From: Bacteroidetes bacterium CG12_big_fil_rev_8_21_14_0_65_60_17
Lineage (GTDB): Bacteria > Bacteroidota > Rhodothermia > Rhodothermales > UBA10348
DNA length: 63,685 bases
Reading direction: 5' to 3'
Assembly: GCA_002787815.1 (NCBI GenBank)
Contig: PCUY01000038.1
Span: 1-63,685 of the forward strand
In this document: positions 57,288 through 63,685 of the stretch, one piece after another
Numbering within the stretch: position 1 is the stretch's first letter
Layout of the letters: every line of letters begins with the position of its first letter
Program-made: the position numbers and the translations under genes
Notes under the pieces: generated by a model
Told to the model about the DNA's origin: nothing
The model's input: only the letters and a program-made list of their open reading frames with translations
Database searches by the model: none

Positions 57288-59786
57288 TCAGAAATCTGCT
57301 GTAATCCTCACATTCACCAGCCGGGGCGTCAGTCGTGTGGGTACGCGCTGCCAAATTCCGGCCGAGTCGGGCACCCAGCTGTAGGAGACCGTGTTGGTCA
57401 TGTCAAACAGGTTCAGAATCTCCGCCGTGAGCTGCATGGATAGGCGGGATCCGGTAACCTCCGGCCCGATGGTCTTGCTCGCGCCGATGTCGAACCTGAA
57501 AAAGCGCGGGTAACGGGCCGAGAACCGATCTCCCGGAGCCTGCGTGATCAGATTTCCGATCTGGGGTCCAGGTTTCGGAGGAGTATATGGCAGGCCGGAC
57601 CCATACAGCGTCCGCATGTGCAGTTTCCAGGTCGGGTCGCTTGGAACGTAGTCCTGCAGAAAGAGGGAAATGGTATGACGCTGATCGGTCGGCCGAGCCA
57701 GCAGTCCCCGGCTCTCCGGTGTCACGAATTCGTCGTCGAACCGCTCGCGGGCAACCAGGTAGCTGTAGTTCAGCCAGCTCTCCAGACCGGGCACCAGTTC
57801 ACCCCGGAGCTGAAGGTCCAGCCCGTAGTGCCGACCCGACGCATCGTTCTCGCCCGAGTAGCGCACCCGCACATTCTCCACATCGTAGGAAATCATGTTC
57901 GTGATACGCTTGTAATAGGCCTCGCCACGAACATAGACGCGCCGACCGGGCAGGAAAACCTCACCACCCATGATCACCTGGTCCGAGCGCTGCGATTTCA
58001 GGTCATCGTTGAGCGCGCCGAGGATGGTTTCGCCCACCTCGGGTTTGCCCCGGAGCTCCCGGTAGGTGGGGGCCTGGTAGTAGATACCGGCCGATCCGAA
58101 GAGCGTCGTGTTGACCGACTGGCGCAGCGTAAACGAGGCCCTCGGAGACACGGTCCATTCCCCCGTGAACGAGTAGTAGTCCGTCCTGAGGCCTCCCGTG
58201 ATCATCAATTTGCCCGGATCCGAGCCGATAGCGTCGTACGATTCCTGCACGTGGAATGAACTTTGCCAGGCACCGAAGCTGGCCGTGTCGCGCAGGCTGT
58301 CGGCCACGATCCGGACCACCTCGCCATCGAGTCCCTGCCCCACGACAACGCTTTTTTCATCGATCCGGTCGTCAAAGTCCAGACGGCGTACGCTCCAGCC
58401 AGCCTCGGACACGTGTCGGTTGTTGGAGTACATGTACCGGCCCTGTCCTGTGATGGTTTGCACTTCCACACTGTTGTCGGCAAACTCTTCCTGACGACTC
58501 TGCCCGGTCTGGATGAGGCCGTCGCCGTCCTGCGGATTGTCGGCTCCGGGATCCACATTGAACAACAGCGACGTCCCCGAAAGGTCCAGTTCCTCGGTTT
58601 CCGCGGTATCGAAAAAGCTGATGTCGTGTTCGATGCGGGTATTCGTTGTAAGCCGGTTCGACAGCCTCACGCCCAGGAATGCCGTATCGTAGCCGTCCAA
58701 CTCCTGGTTGTCCGCATCGAAACGGACCCAGAGGGACTGCAGATTGGAGGGAGCGACAGCGGAATTCTGCGACAATGACCCGAAAAACGTTTTGCGCGAG
58801 TTGGGATCCAGTTCAAAATCGTTCGATGCCAGCATGCCCAGGACTTCTATTTCCTGCCCCATGCTGATTTCATATCCGGCATAGACCTGGCCGTCCAGAT
58901 ACTGGGGCTGGTACTCTCCCTGGAGCTCCTGCGTCTGGAAGAAGCGCCTCGCCTGCGCGACGCGGACCGACCCCATGAGTCCGAGGCGTCCTCCCATCGT
59001 GGACCCCGAGCCGGTCACGCCGTAGTCGAGAAGGGATGCATACCCGCTCATTTCAAACGGGTCGTTCGTGCGTTGCGGCCGCTTGTACTGTACATCCACG
59101 GCCGATGACAGCTTGCCGCCGTAGCGGGCCGGGAATCCGCCCGTATAAAGCGTAATGCGCTCGGCCATGTCCGAGTTGACGAGCGAAAGCCCTTCCTGCT
59201 CGCCGGTACGCGGCCGGAAAGGAAGGAAAATCTCGAATCCGTTCACAAAGAACAGGTTCTCATTGAACCCGCCACCACGCACGGAAAACTGGTTGGAGAG
59301 TTCGTTGTTGGCCGATACGCCGGGCAGGATGCGCAGCGCCCGGAGCGCATCGCGCACCGGAACGGGAATGTCGTCGACGGTCTCCGGAGATATCTCAAAC
59401 ACCCCCGCCTCGAGTGGTGCTCGCGCCTCGACGGTCAGTTCATCCATCGAGGCAATGGATTCGCGAAGCACCACATTGCGCGAAATAATGCGCCGCGGCT
59501 CAACGTCGACCGTGTCGAGCTGCGCTTCGAATCCGACCGATGAATACCGGAGCACGAACCGGCCCATCGGCAGCCGGAGTTCGTATCGACCGTCCACATC
59601 TGCGGCCGTGCCGAAATTGGTACCGTTCACCACGACCGATGCCCCCGGAACCGGGAATCCGGAGTCGGATTCGGTGATTGTGCCCACGACCGATCCCCAT
59701 TCCTGCGCCTTCGCGCTGTGCGTGGCAAGAACGAGAAGAAGGGCACTTAGCACGATGGATGTCGCGCTGAAGCGAATACGTCGCAT
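57288..59786 (-). CDS. TonB-dependent receptor with carboxypeptidase-like N-terminal domain
   Basis: 832 residues with a signal peptide (ATSIVLSALLLVLATHSAKA-Q). A carboxypeptidase-regulatory-like domain is at about 30-110 (GSVVGTITESDSGFPVPGASVVVNGTNFG). The plug (RALRILPGVSANNELSNQFSVRGGGFNENLFFVNGFEIF) follows, and the barrel ends with SYSWVPDSAGIWQRVPTRLTPRLVNVRITADF, closing in an aromatic residue. It lacks a SusD partner, so a SusCD glycan system is unlikely. The next gene upstream on this strand is a Fes/IroE-like esterase, which hints at siderophore or ester uptake. Not truncated. Confidence 0.92.
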   Translation of the reverse strand: MRRIRFSATSIVLSALLLVLATHSAKAQEWGSVVGTITESDSGFPVPGASVVVNGTNFGTAADVDGRYELRLPMGRFVLRYSSVGFEAQLDTVDVEPRRIISRNVVLRESIASMDELTVEARAPLEAGVFEISPETVDDIPVPVRDALRALRILPGVSANNELSNQFSVRGGGFNENLFFVNGFEIFLPFRPRTGEQEGLSLVNSDMAERITLYTGGFPARYGGKLSSAVDVQYKRPQRTNDPFEMSGYASLLDYGVTGSGSTMGGRLGLMGSVRVAQARRFFQTQELQGEYQPQYLDGQVYAGYEISMGQEIEVLGMLASNDFELDPNSRKTFFGSLSQNSAVAPSNLQSLWVRFDADNQELDGYDTAFLGVRLSNRLTTNTRIEHDISFFDTAETEELDLSGTSLLFNVDPGADNPQDGDGLIQTGQSRQEEFADNSVEVQTITGQGRYMYSNNRHVSEAGWSVRRLDFDDRIDEKSVVVGQGLDGEVVRIVADSLRDTASFGAWQSSFHVQESYDAIGSDPGKLMITGGLRTDYYSFTGEWTVSPRASFTLRQSVNTTLFGSAGIYYQAPTYRELRGKPEVGETILGALNDDLKSQRSDQVIMGGEVFLPGRRVYVRGEAYYKRITNMISYDVENVRVRYSGENDASGRHYGLDLQLRGELVPGLESWLNYSYLVARERFDDEFVTPESRGLLARPTDQRHTISLFLQDYVPSDPTWKLHMRTLYGSGLPYTPPKPGPQIGNLITQAPGDRFSARYPRFFRFDIGASKTIGPEVTGSRLSMQLTAEILNLFDMTNTVSYSWVPDSAGIWQRVPTRLTPRLVNVRITADF

Positions 59787-59894
59787 ACGATTGGTACGTG
59801 TTGAAAATGGATCGTATCGCTGTTTCAGTAGGCTCCCTGGATTGTTCAGCGGGATGAGACGAGTTTACCCGCCAGTCGTTCCAATGGGTACGTG

Positions 59895-60935
59895 TTATTG
59901 CACTGTACGCAGGGGCGGCGCTCGCCGCTCCGTTCCGAGCAGGAACTGGAGTGGGAGGTGCACCCGGCGCCGCCAGTCGGCTTCCGTATGCGCATGGCCA
60001 GGGAAGACGTGACTGGTCATGTTGGATGCGTCGGCCACGCCAAGGGCCCGGTCCACGTCGTGCTGCCAGGCACCGTACTGGCTGTCCAGGGTTTCCGTGC
60101 CCCGATCCATATAGAGGCGATGCGTGCCCGACAGCGGGCCACGGTCCCTGAGCCAATCCAGCATGTAGTCACCCACGACCGGCCAGTGGGTAGACAGCGC
60201 CGCCGCGCCGCCGAACACGTCCGGACGTTTGTAGAGGGCGTAGATGGATGCCAGGCCCCCCATGCTCGACCCCATGATGAACGTGTTTTCCGGCCCGTCC
60301 TGCACACGGTAGTTCGCCTCAACCCATGGCATGAGGTCCTCCGTGATATACGCCAGATAGGCATTTCCCAGCAGCGGCTGGGACGCAGGGATGTTTACAC
60401 CCGCCTCGAGCTGCCGGCGTGCCTCGGCGAGCGTATCCACAGGAAAATAGTCGGTCAGGACGTCCTGGGGCGCGAGTTCAACAATCCGGAGCGGGCCGCT
60501 TTCAATGGCGACGACAATGGGAGGGCGGATGGCGCCCGAGTCGGCAAGGGCCAGGATGACCTCGTCAACCGCCCAGTCCCGGCCGGAAAACACGGAGCCG
60601 GCCGGATCGAACACGTTCTGGCCATCGTGCATGTACAGCACCGGGAAACGGGAATCGGGCTGTTCGCCATAGGACGGGGGCAACCAGACGTGGACACGCC
60701 GCCCGGGGATGTGGTCCGATTCGATGTCGGTATGCACTTCCAGGTGGCCCGATACGCCGAGCCCCGGCTCCGGAAGGATCTCTATGGCAGCCCACCCGAA
60801 TTCAGCTTCGGCGCTCCCGATGGGCGGGCTCCCCTTGGGCGCGTCCGTGCCGGACCCGCATCCGGCTGCGAGTGCAGCAACGGCAAGCAGGAGCAAGGTG
60901 CCGGTCGCACAGAACCGATACTGGTGCATGATCAT
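59895..60935 (-). CDS. Esterase lipoprotein, Fes/IroE-like (alpha/beta hydrolase)
   Basis: 346 residues from ATG 60935 (or 60929). The lipoprotein signal ends LAAGC. The hydrolase has VWLPPSYGEQPDSRFPVLYMHDGQNVFD, the nucleophile elbow FIMGSSMGGLASIYAL (GSSMG Ser), and a C-terminal VFPGHAHTEADWRRRVHLPLQFLLG with the catalytic His. These are features of the PF00756 esterase family, used for enterobactin-type siderophore hydrolysis, carbohydrate esters or S-formylglutathione. It lies between proS and the TonB receptor on the same strand. A frame opening upstream runs into proS and is rejected. Outer-envelope location follows from the lipobox. Confidence 0.88.
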   Translation of the reverse strand: MIMHQYRFCATGTLLLLAVAALAAGCGSGTDAPKGSPPIGSAEAEFGWAAIEILPEPGLGVSGHLEVHTDIESDHIPGRRVHVWLPPSYGEQPDSRFPVLYMHDGQNVFDPAGSVFSGRDWAVDEVILALADSGAIRPPIVVAIESGPLRIVELAPQDVLTDYFPVDTLAEARRQLEAGVNIPASQPLLGNAYLAYITEDLMPWVEANYRVQDGPENTFIMGSSMGGLASIYALYKRPDVFGGAAALSTHWPVVGDYMLDWLRDRGPLSGTHRLYMDRGTETLDSQYGAWQHDVDRALGVADASNMTSHVFPGHAHTEADWRRRVHLPLQFLLGTERRAPPLRTVQ

Positions 60936-60958
60936 GGCAATGATGGATGATAAGTGGT

Positions 60959-62443
60959 TCAGTATGCCCGCGCGAACAACACCCGCCGCTCGGACGGCGC
61001 GCCCGAGACGGGATCCACACCCGGCACCTCGTCGTCCGGCCACGTTCCCTCGACGGGAATGCACCGGACGGTCGCCTTTGTTTCTTCCTTGATGCGCGCC
61101 TCGGTTTCGGGCGTGCCATCCCAGTGCATGCGGATGAATCCACCTTCTTCGTCGAGTACACGCTTGAACGTATCGTAATCGTCGACAACGCGCGTGTTCG
61201 CCTCCCGGTAAGCCAGCGCCCTGTCGTAGAGTCCACTCTGGATGGCATCGAGCAGCGTCACGATATGCTCGGCCAGGCCCTCGCGGCTGGCGGACGATTT
61301 CTCCCGGGTGTCGCGCCGCGCCAGCTCGACCGTCCCGTTGCTCACATCGCGGGGGCCGAGCGCCAGGCGGATGGGCACACCCTGTACCTCGTACTCATTG
61401 AACTTCCATCCGGGACGGTAGCCCTCACGGTCATCGATCCTGATACGGATACCGGCTGCCTGCAGCTCTTCCCGAATGGCCTGTGCTTCTTCAACGACCG
61501 CTTTCCGGTCTTCCTCGGAGCGATGTATGGGAATCAGGACCACCTGCGTCGGCGCCAGTCGCGGCGGAAGGACAAGTCCCTGGTCATCGGAGTGCACCAT
61601 GATCAGGGCACCAATGAGTCGGGTAGATACGCCCCACGAGGTCGCCCATACGTATTCCAGTTCATTGTCCCTGTTCTGGAACTGGCAGTCGAACGCTTTG
61701 GCAAAGTTCTGGCCCAGGAAGTGTGAGGTGCCGGCTTGGAGCGCCTTGCCGTCCTGCATCAGAGCCTCGATACAGTAGGTGTCCACGGCGCCAGCAAAAC
61801 GTTCGGACGCGGACTTCACACCTTTTATGACCGGCATGGCCATCCATTCTTCGGCGAACGTGGCATAGACGTTCAGCATCTGCAGGGTTTCCGCCACGGC
61901 CTCGTCGCGTGTGGCATGCGCGGTGTGTCCCTCCTGCCACAGGAATTCCATCGTCCTCAGGAAGAGCCGCGTGCGCATTTCCCACCGTACGACGTTGGCC
62001 CACTGGTTGTACTTCAGGGGCAGATCGCGCCAGGACTGGATCCACTTGGCGTACGTATCCCACATGATGGTCTCCGATGTCGGTCTGACGACAAGGTTCT
62101 CATCCAGCTTGGAGTCCGGATCGGCAATGAGGCCCAGCTCAGGGTCGAGTTTCAGACGGGAATGTGTGATGACAGCACACTCCTTGGCGAAGCCCTCGAC
62201 GTGTTCTGCTTCCCGCGCCATGAAAGACTGTGGAATGAAAAGCGGGAAGTACACATTTTCGTGGCCCGTTGCCTTGAACATGTCATCCAGGGCGCGCTGC
62301 ATGTTCTCCCACAGCGCATATCCCGTCGGCCTGATTATCATGCACCCACGAACGGGGGAGTAGTCGGCCAGTTTGGCGTGTCTAACGACATCCAGGTACC
62401 ACTGGGAGTAATCGTTCTGTCTGGGTGTTATTGCGTCAGCCAT
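60959..62443 (-). CDS. proS: Prolyl-tRNA synthetase, archaeal/eukaryote-like short type
   Basis: 494 residues, without the editing (INS) domain of long bacterial ProRS. Class II motifs are visible: motif 1 [16 protein letters not shown], motif 2 [28 protein letters not shown] and motif 3 near [19 protein letters not shown]. The anticodon domain starts [18 protein letters not shown]. The C-terminus ends FARAY, with the terminal Tyr typical of this type. Common in Bacteroidota. 208 bases upstream carry no gene; the region between proS and the divergent lipoprotein likely holds both promoters. Confidence 0.97.
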   Translation of the reverse strand: MADAITPRQNDYSQWYLDVVRHAKLADYSPVRGCMIIRPTGYALWENMQRALDDMFKATGHENVYFPLFIPQSFMAREAEHVEGFAKECAVITHSRLKLDPELGLIADPDSKLDENLVVRPTSETIMWDTYAKWIQSWRDLPLKYNQWANVVRWEMRTRLFLRTMEFLWQEGHTAHATRDEAVAETLQMLNVYATFAEEWMAMPVIKGVKSASERFAGAVDTYCIEALMQDGKALQAGTSHFLGQNFAKAFDCQFQNRDNELEYVWATSWGVSTRLIGALIMVHSDDQGLVLPPRLAPTQVVLIPIHRSEEDRKAVVEEAQAIREELQAAGIRIRIDDREGYRPGWKFNEYEVQGVPIRLALGPRDVSNGTVELARRDTREKSSASREGLAEHIVTLLDAIQSGLYDRALAYREANTRVVDDYDTFKRVLDEEGGFIRMHWDGTPETEARIKEETKATVRCIPVEGTWPDDEVPGVDPVSGAPSERRVLFARAY

Positions 62444-62651
62444 AGTGTACAGCAGGTGGTGTAAATCGCGGACATGCGAGTACTTCGTGCGCCTATATAC
62501 GGCTATTCATGCAGGCAAACAGAAGTTGGTCCGGTATTTGCTCCACTTTTCACGCAGGAAAAGACGGGGCGTCCAATGCCAGGTGACGCGAAACATTGGG
62601 CGGTCTGGATCTTTACCTGTTACATGCAACTGCGCACATCGAGAGGCTGAC

Positions 62652-63685
62652 ATGAGGTCCCTGCTCCACCATTACTTTTCCAGAATCCGATCATTTCCAG
62701 TCTGGCTGATCGTGGCCATGCTTGGGCTTACCGGGTGTTACACCCAACTGGCCACGATGGAACCAGCCTACGACGAGGGGCTTGATTTCGTGGAAGCCGA
62801 TTACGAGCGTGATGGAGACGTGGTCGTTCGCAAATATTACGATGACGGAACGGTCGATGAGGATTTCTACCCAGCCGGGTATGACTGGTACCGGCATGAA
62901 CCGTACGCCTTCAGTCGGTATTTTTCGTCCTTCTATGGTCCGTCATACGGCGGTCACTATTTCGGTGGGTGCGGCTACTTCTCCTATTGTGATCCGTACT
63001 ACGACTCGTTCGTCAGCGTCTCGTTCGGGTACGGCCGTCCCTACAGTGCGTTCGGGTTCGGATTCGGCAGCAGCTACGGGTATGGCGGATACGGCTCCTT
63101 CGGGTACAGTTCGTTCGGTTATGGAGCTTTCGGGTACAGTCCATTCGGATATGCGCATATTCCCACGTATGCCTTCCACAGTCCGTACTATTTCGGACAT
63201 GGTGGAAGCCTCGGCACGGTTCACGTTGTGGACCGCAACTACGGACCTCGGGGGTCGAGCCTGTCACGGAGTGCACTGACATCTACGTCGACGGGTACGC
63301 GGGGCGGTCGTGACAATGGCGGTTCTTCGTTGGAGGGAACCCGCGGTGTACTGACAGGCAGCGGGTCGACGGCCGGATTTGGAGAGCGGGGTGTTGTGTC
63401 TACGCGTTCCGGTTCGTCTTCAGCAGGCAAGCGTTCGGAGACGCGGTCCACGCGTGGTGCGCTGACACCGGGCCGGACTACGAATACGAGCCGGGCGGCC
63501 GGTTCAAGTACGCGCACGCGCAGCAGCGGGACGGCTACGCGGTCCACGACGCGCACGCGCAGCAGCGGGACGGCTACGCGGTCCACGACGCGCACGCGCA
63601 GCAGCGGAACGGCTACGCGGTCCACGACGCGCACGCGCAGCAGCGGAACGGCTACGCGGTCCACGACGCGCTCTTCGAGCAAGGC
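62652..63685 (+). CDS. Tyr/Gly/Phe-rich lipoprotein with tandem repeats (3' end beyond window)
   Basis: At least 344 codons and still open at the edge. The N-terminal signal ends LGLTGC and continues YTQLATMEPAYDEG, the start typical of Bacteroidota proteins sometimes named vitellogenin-like. An acidic stretch (DFVEADYERDGDVVVRKYYDDGTVDEDFYPAGYDWY) gives way to low-complexity GYG/SFGYS repeats (about 100-180), then a Ser/Thr/Arg-rich region ending in a 13-residue repeat TRTRSSGTATRST. A disordered, surface-exposed, possibly adhesive or matrix lipoprotein is plausible. The gene is visible only as an open frame because no stop lies in the window. Confidence 0.75.
   Translation, partial: MRSLLHHYFSRIRSFPVWLIVAMLGLTGCYTQLATMEPAYDEGLDFVEADYERDGDVVVRKYYDDGTVDEDFYPAGYDWYRHEPYAFSRYFSSFYGPSYGGHYFGGCGYFSYCDPYYDSFVSVSFGYGRPYSAFGFGFGSSYGYGGYGSFGYSSFGYGAFGYSPFGYAHIPTYAFHSPYYFGHGGSLGTVHVVDRNYGPRGSSLSRSALTSTSTGTRGGRDNGGSSLEGTRGVLTGSGSTAGFGERGVVSTRSGSSSAGKRSETRSTRGALTPGRTTNTSRAAGSSTRTRSSGTATRSTTRTRSSGTATRSTTRTRSSGTATRSTTRTRSSGTATRSTTRSSSK
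63510..63665 (+). repeat. 39-bp tandem repeat, four copies, in the lipoprotein gene
   Basis: Four near-identical 39-base units (63510-63548, 63549-63587, 63588-63626, 63627-63665) encode TRTRSSGTATRST. Copies 1-2 and 3-4 differ at one synonymous G/A site, suggesting recent expansion by slippage or unequal crossover. A fifth diverging unit begins at 63666. Being a multiple of three, copy-number change would not shift the frame. Confidence 0.9.

Noticed and set aside
59793-59896. Direct repeat GGTACGTGTT at 59793 and 59887
   Set aside because: Only 10 bases, one copy overlapping a stop codon; could be chance, so not listed as a regulatory site.
63239-63682. Minus-strand frame with VRVVDRVAVPLLR repeats
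   Set aside because: It is the complement of the 39-bp repeat of the plus-strand lipoprotein, which has a lipobox and starts cleanly at 62652.
1-63685. CRISPR array, tRNA, rRNA or riboswitch
   Set aside because: Read for direct repeats with regular spacers, cloverleaf arms and TPP/SAM/cobalamin-like cores; none found, including upstream of tenA and the sulfur gene.

Overview
The window is a GC-rich, densely coded chromosomal segment. It most resembles a member of Bacteroidota/Rhodothermota (Rhodothermales- or Balneolales-like). The lineage clues are a type IX secretion plug protein (DUF5103), DUF3078, DUF4783 and DUF4105/Lnb proteins, a DUF5117/DUF4953 zinc metalloprotease, a short histone H1-like protein, a TonB receptor with a carboxypeptidase-like N-terminal domain, a TIGR02757 protein, and one promoter matching the Bacteroidota TTG / TAnnTTTG pattern. 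The placement is inferred from gene content; no rRNA is present. No tRNA, rRNA, CRISPR array, prophage or intact insertion sequence was seen. The assembly looks like core chromosome with a few accessory scars.

Layout. 0-1.1 kb: a small lipoprotein, then a decayed nucleotidyltransferase/partner gene pair. 1.1-3.6 kb: a trans-sulfuration enzyme and an M20 deacylase, preceded by an AT-rich palindrome. 3.6-9.7 kb: Lnb-like acyltransferase, endonuclease III with an unusual C-terminal tail, GpmI, SppA and a DUF2231 membrane protein. 9.8-14 kb: a basic secreted protein and the hrcA-grpE-dnaJ heat-shock operon ending in a flavin reductase. 14-16.2 kb (minus strand): DUF4342, threonine dehydratase-like and TIGR02757 genes. 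16.4-21.5 kb: a compact type IV pilus-like cassette of two short pilins that begin MGQQQLLLL, a GspF/PilC-like membrane protein and a GspE/PilB-like ATPase. This is the best candidate for an undescribed system here. 21.5-26.3 kb: nucleotide-sugar enzymes, a TPR protein and a LOG protein. 26.3-33.8 kb: MutS2, DUF4783, a very large NtrY-like sensor kinase and TenA. 33.8-35.9 kb: an HhH-GPD protein and CysRS. 35.9-41.2 kb: an envelope-stress type operon (Spy-like protein, ECF sigma, membrane anti-sigma candidate, CnrX-like protein, MacA/MacB-type exporter). 41.2-46.1 kb: YidD, DnaE, an amino-acid-kinase-like protein and a histone H1-like protein. 46.1-54.4 kb: outer-envelope and secreted-protease genes plus an MFS carrier, with a small inverted-repeat element at 47.1-47.3 kb. 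54.3-62.4 kb (minus strand): a TPR-CHAT lipoprotein, a TonB-dependent receptor, a Fes/IroE-like esterase lipoprotein and ProRS. 62.65 kb to the end: a tyrosine/glycine/phenylalanine-rich lipoprotein with a 39-bp tandem repeat that runs off the edge.

Functional themes. Chaperone control (hrcA-grpE-dnaJ), DNA repair and replication (nth, HhH-GPD protein, mutS2, dnaE) and translation (cysS, proS) are housekeeping. Envelope biology dominates the rest: lipoprotein acylation, signal-peptide degradation, pilus-like assembly, sugar modification, efflux with a dedicated sigma factor, type IX secretion and secreted metalloproteases. Bases 1-140 and 582-734 hold nothing I could recognise. Where several in-frame starts exist, the start was chosen from signal peptides, family N-termini and neighbour spacing, and the alternatives are stated.
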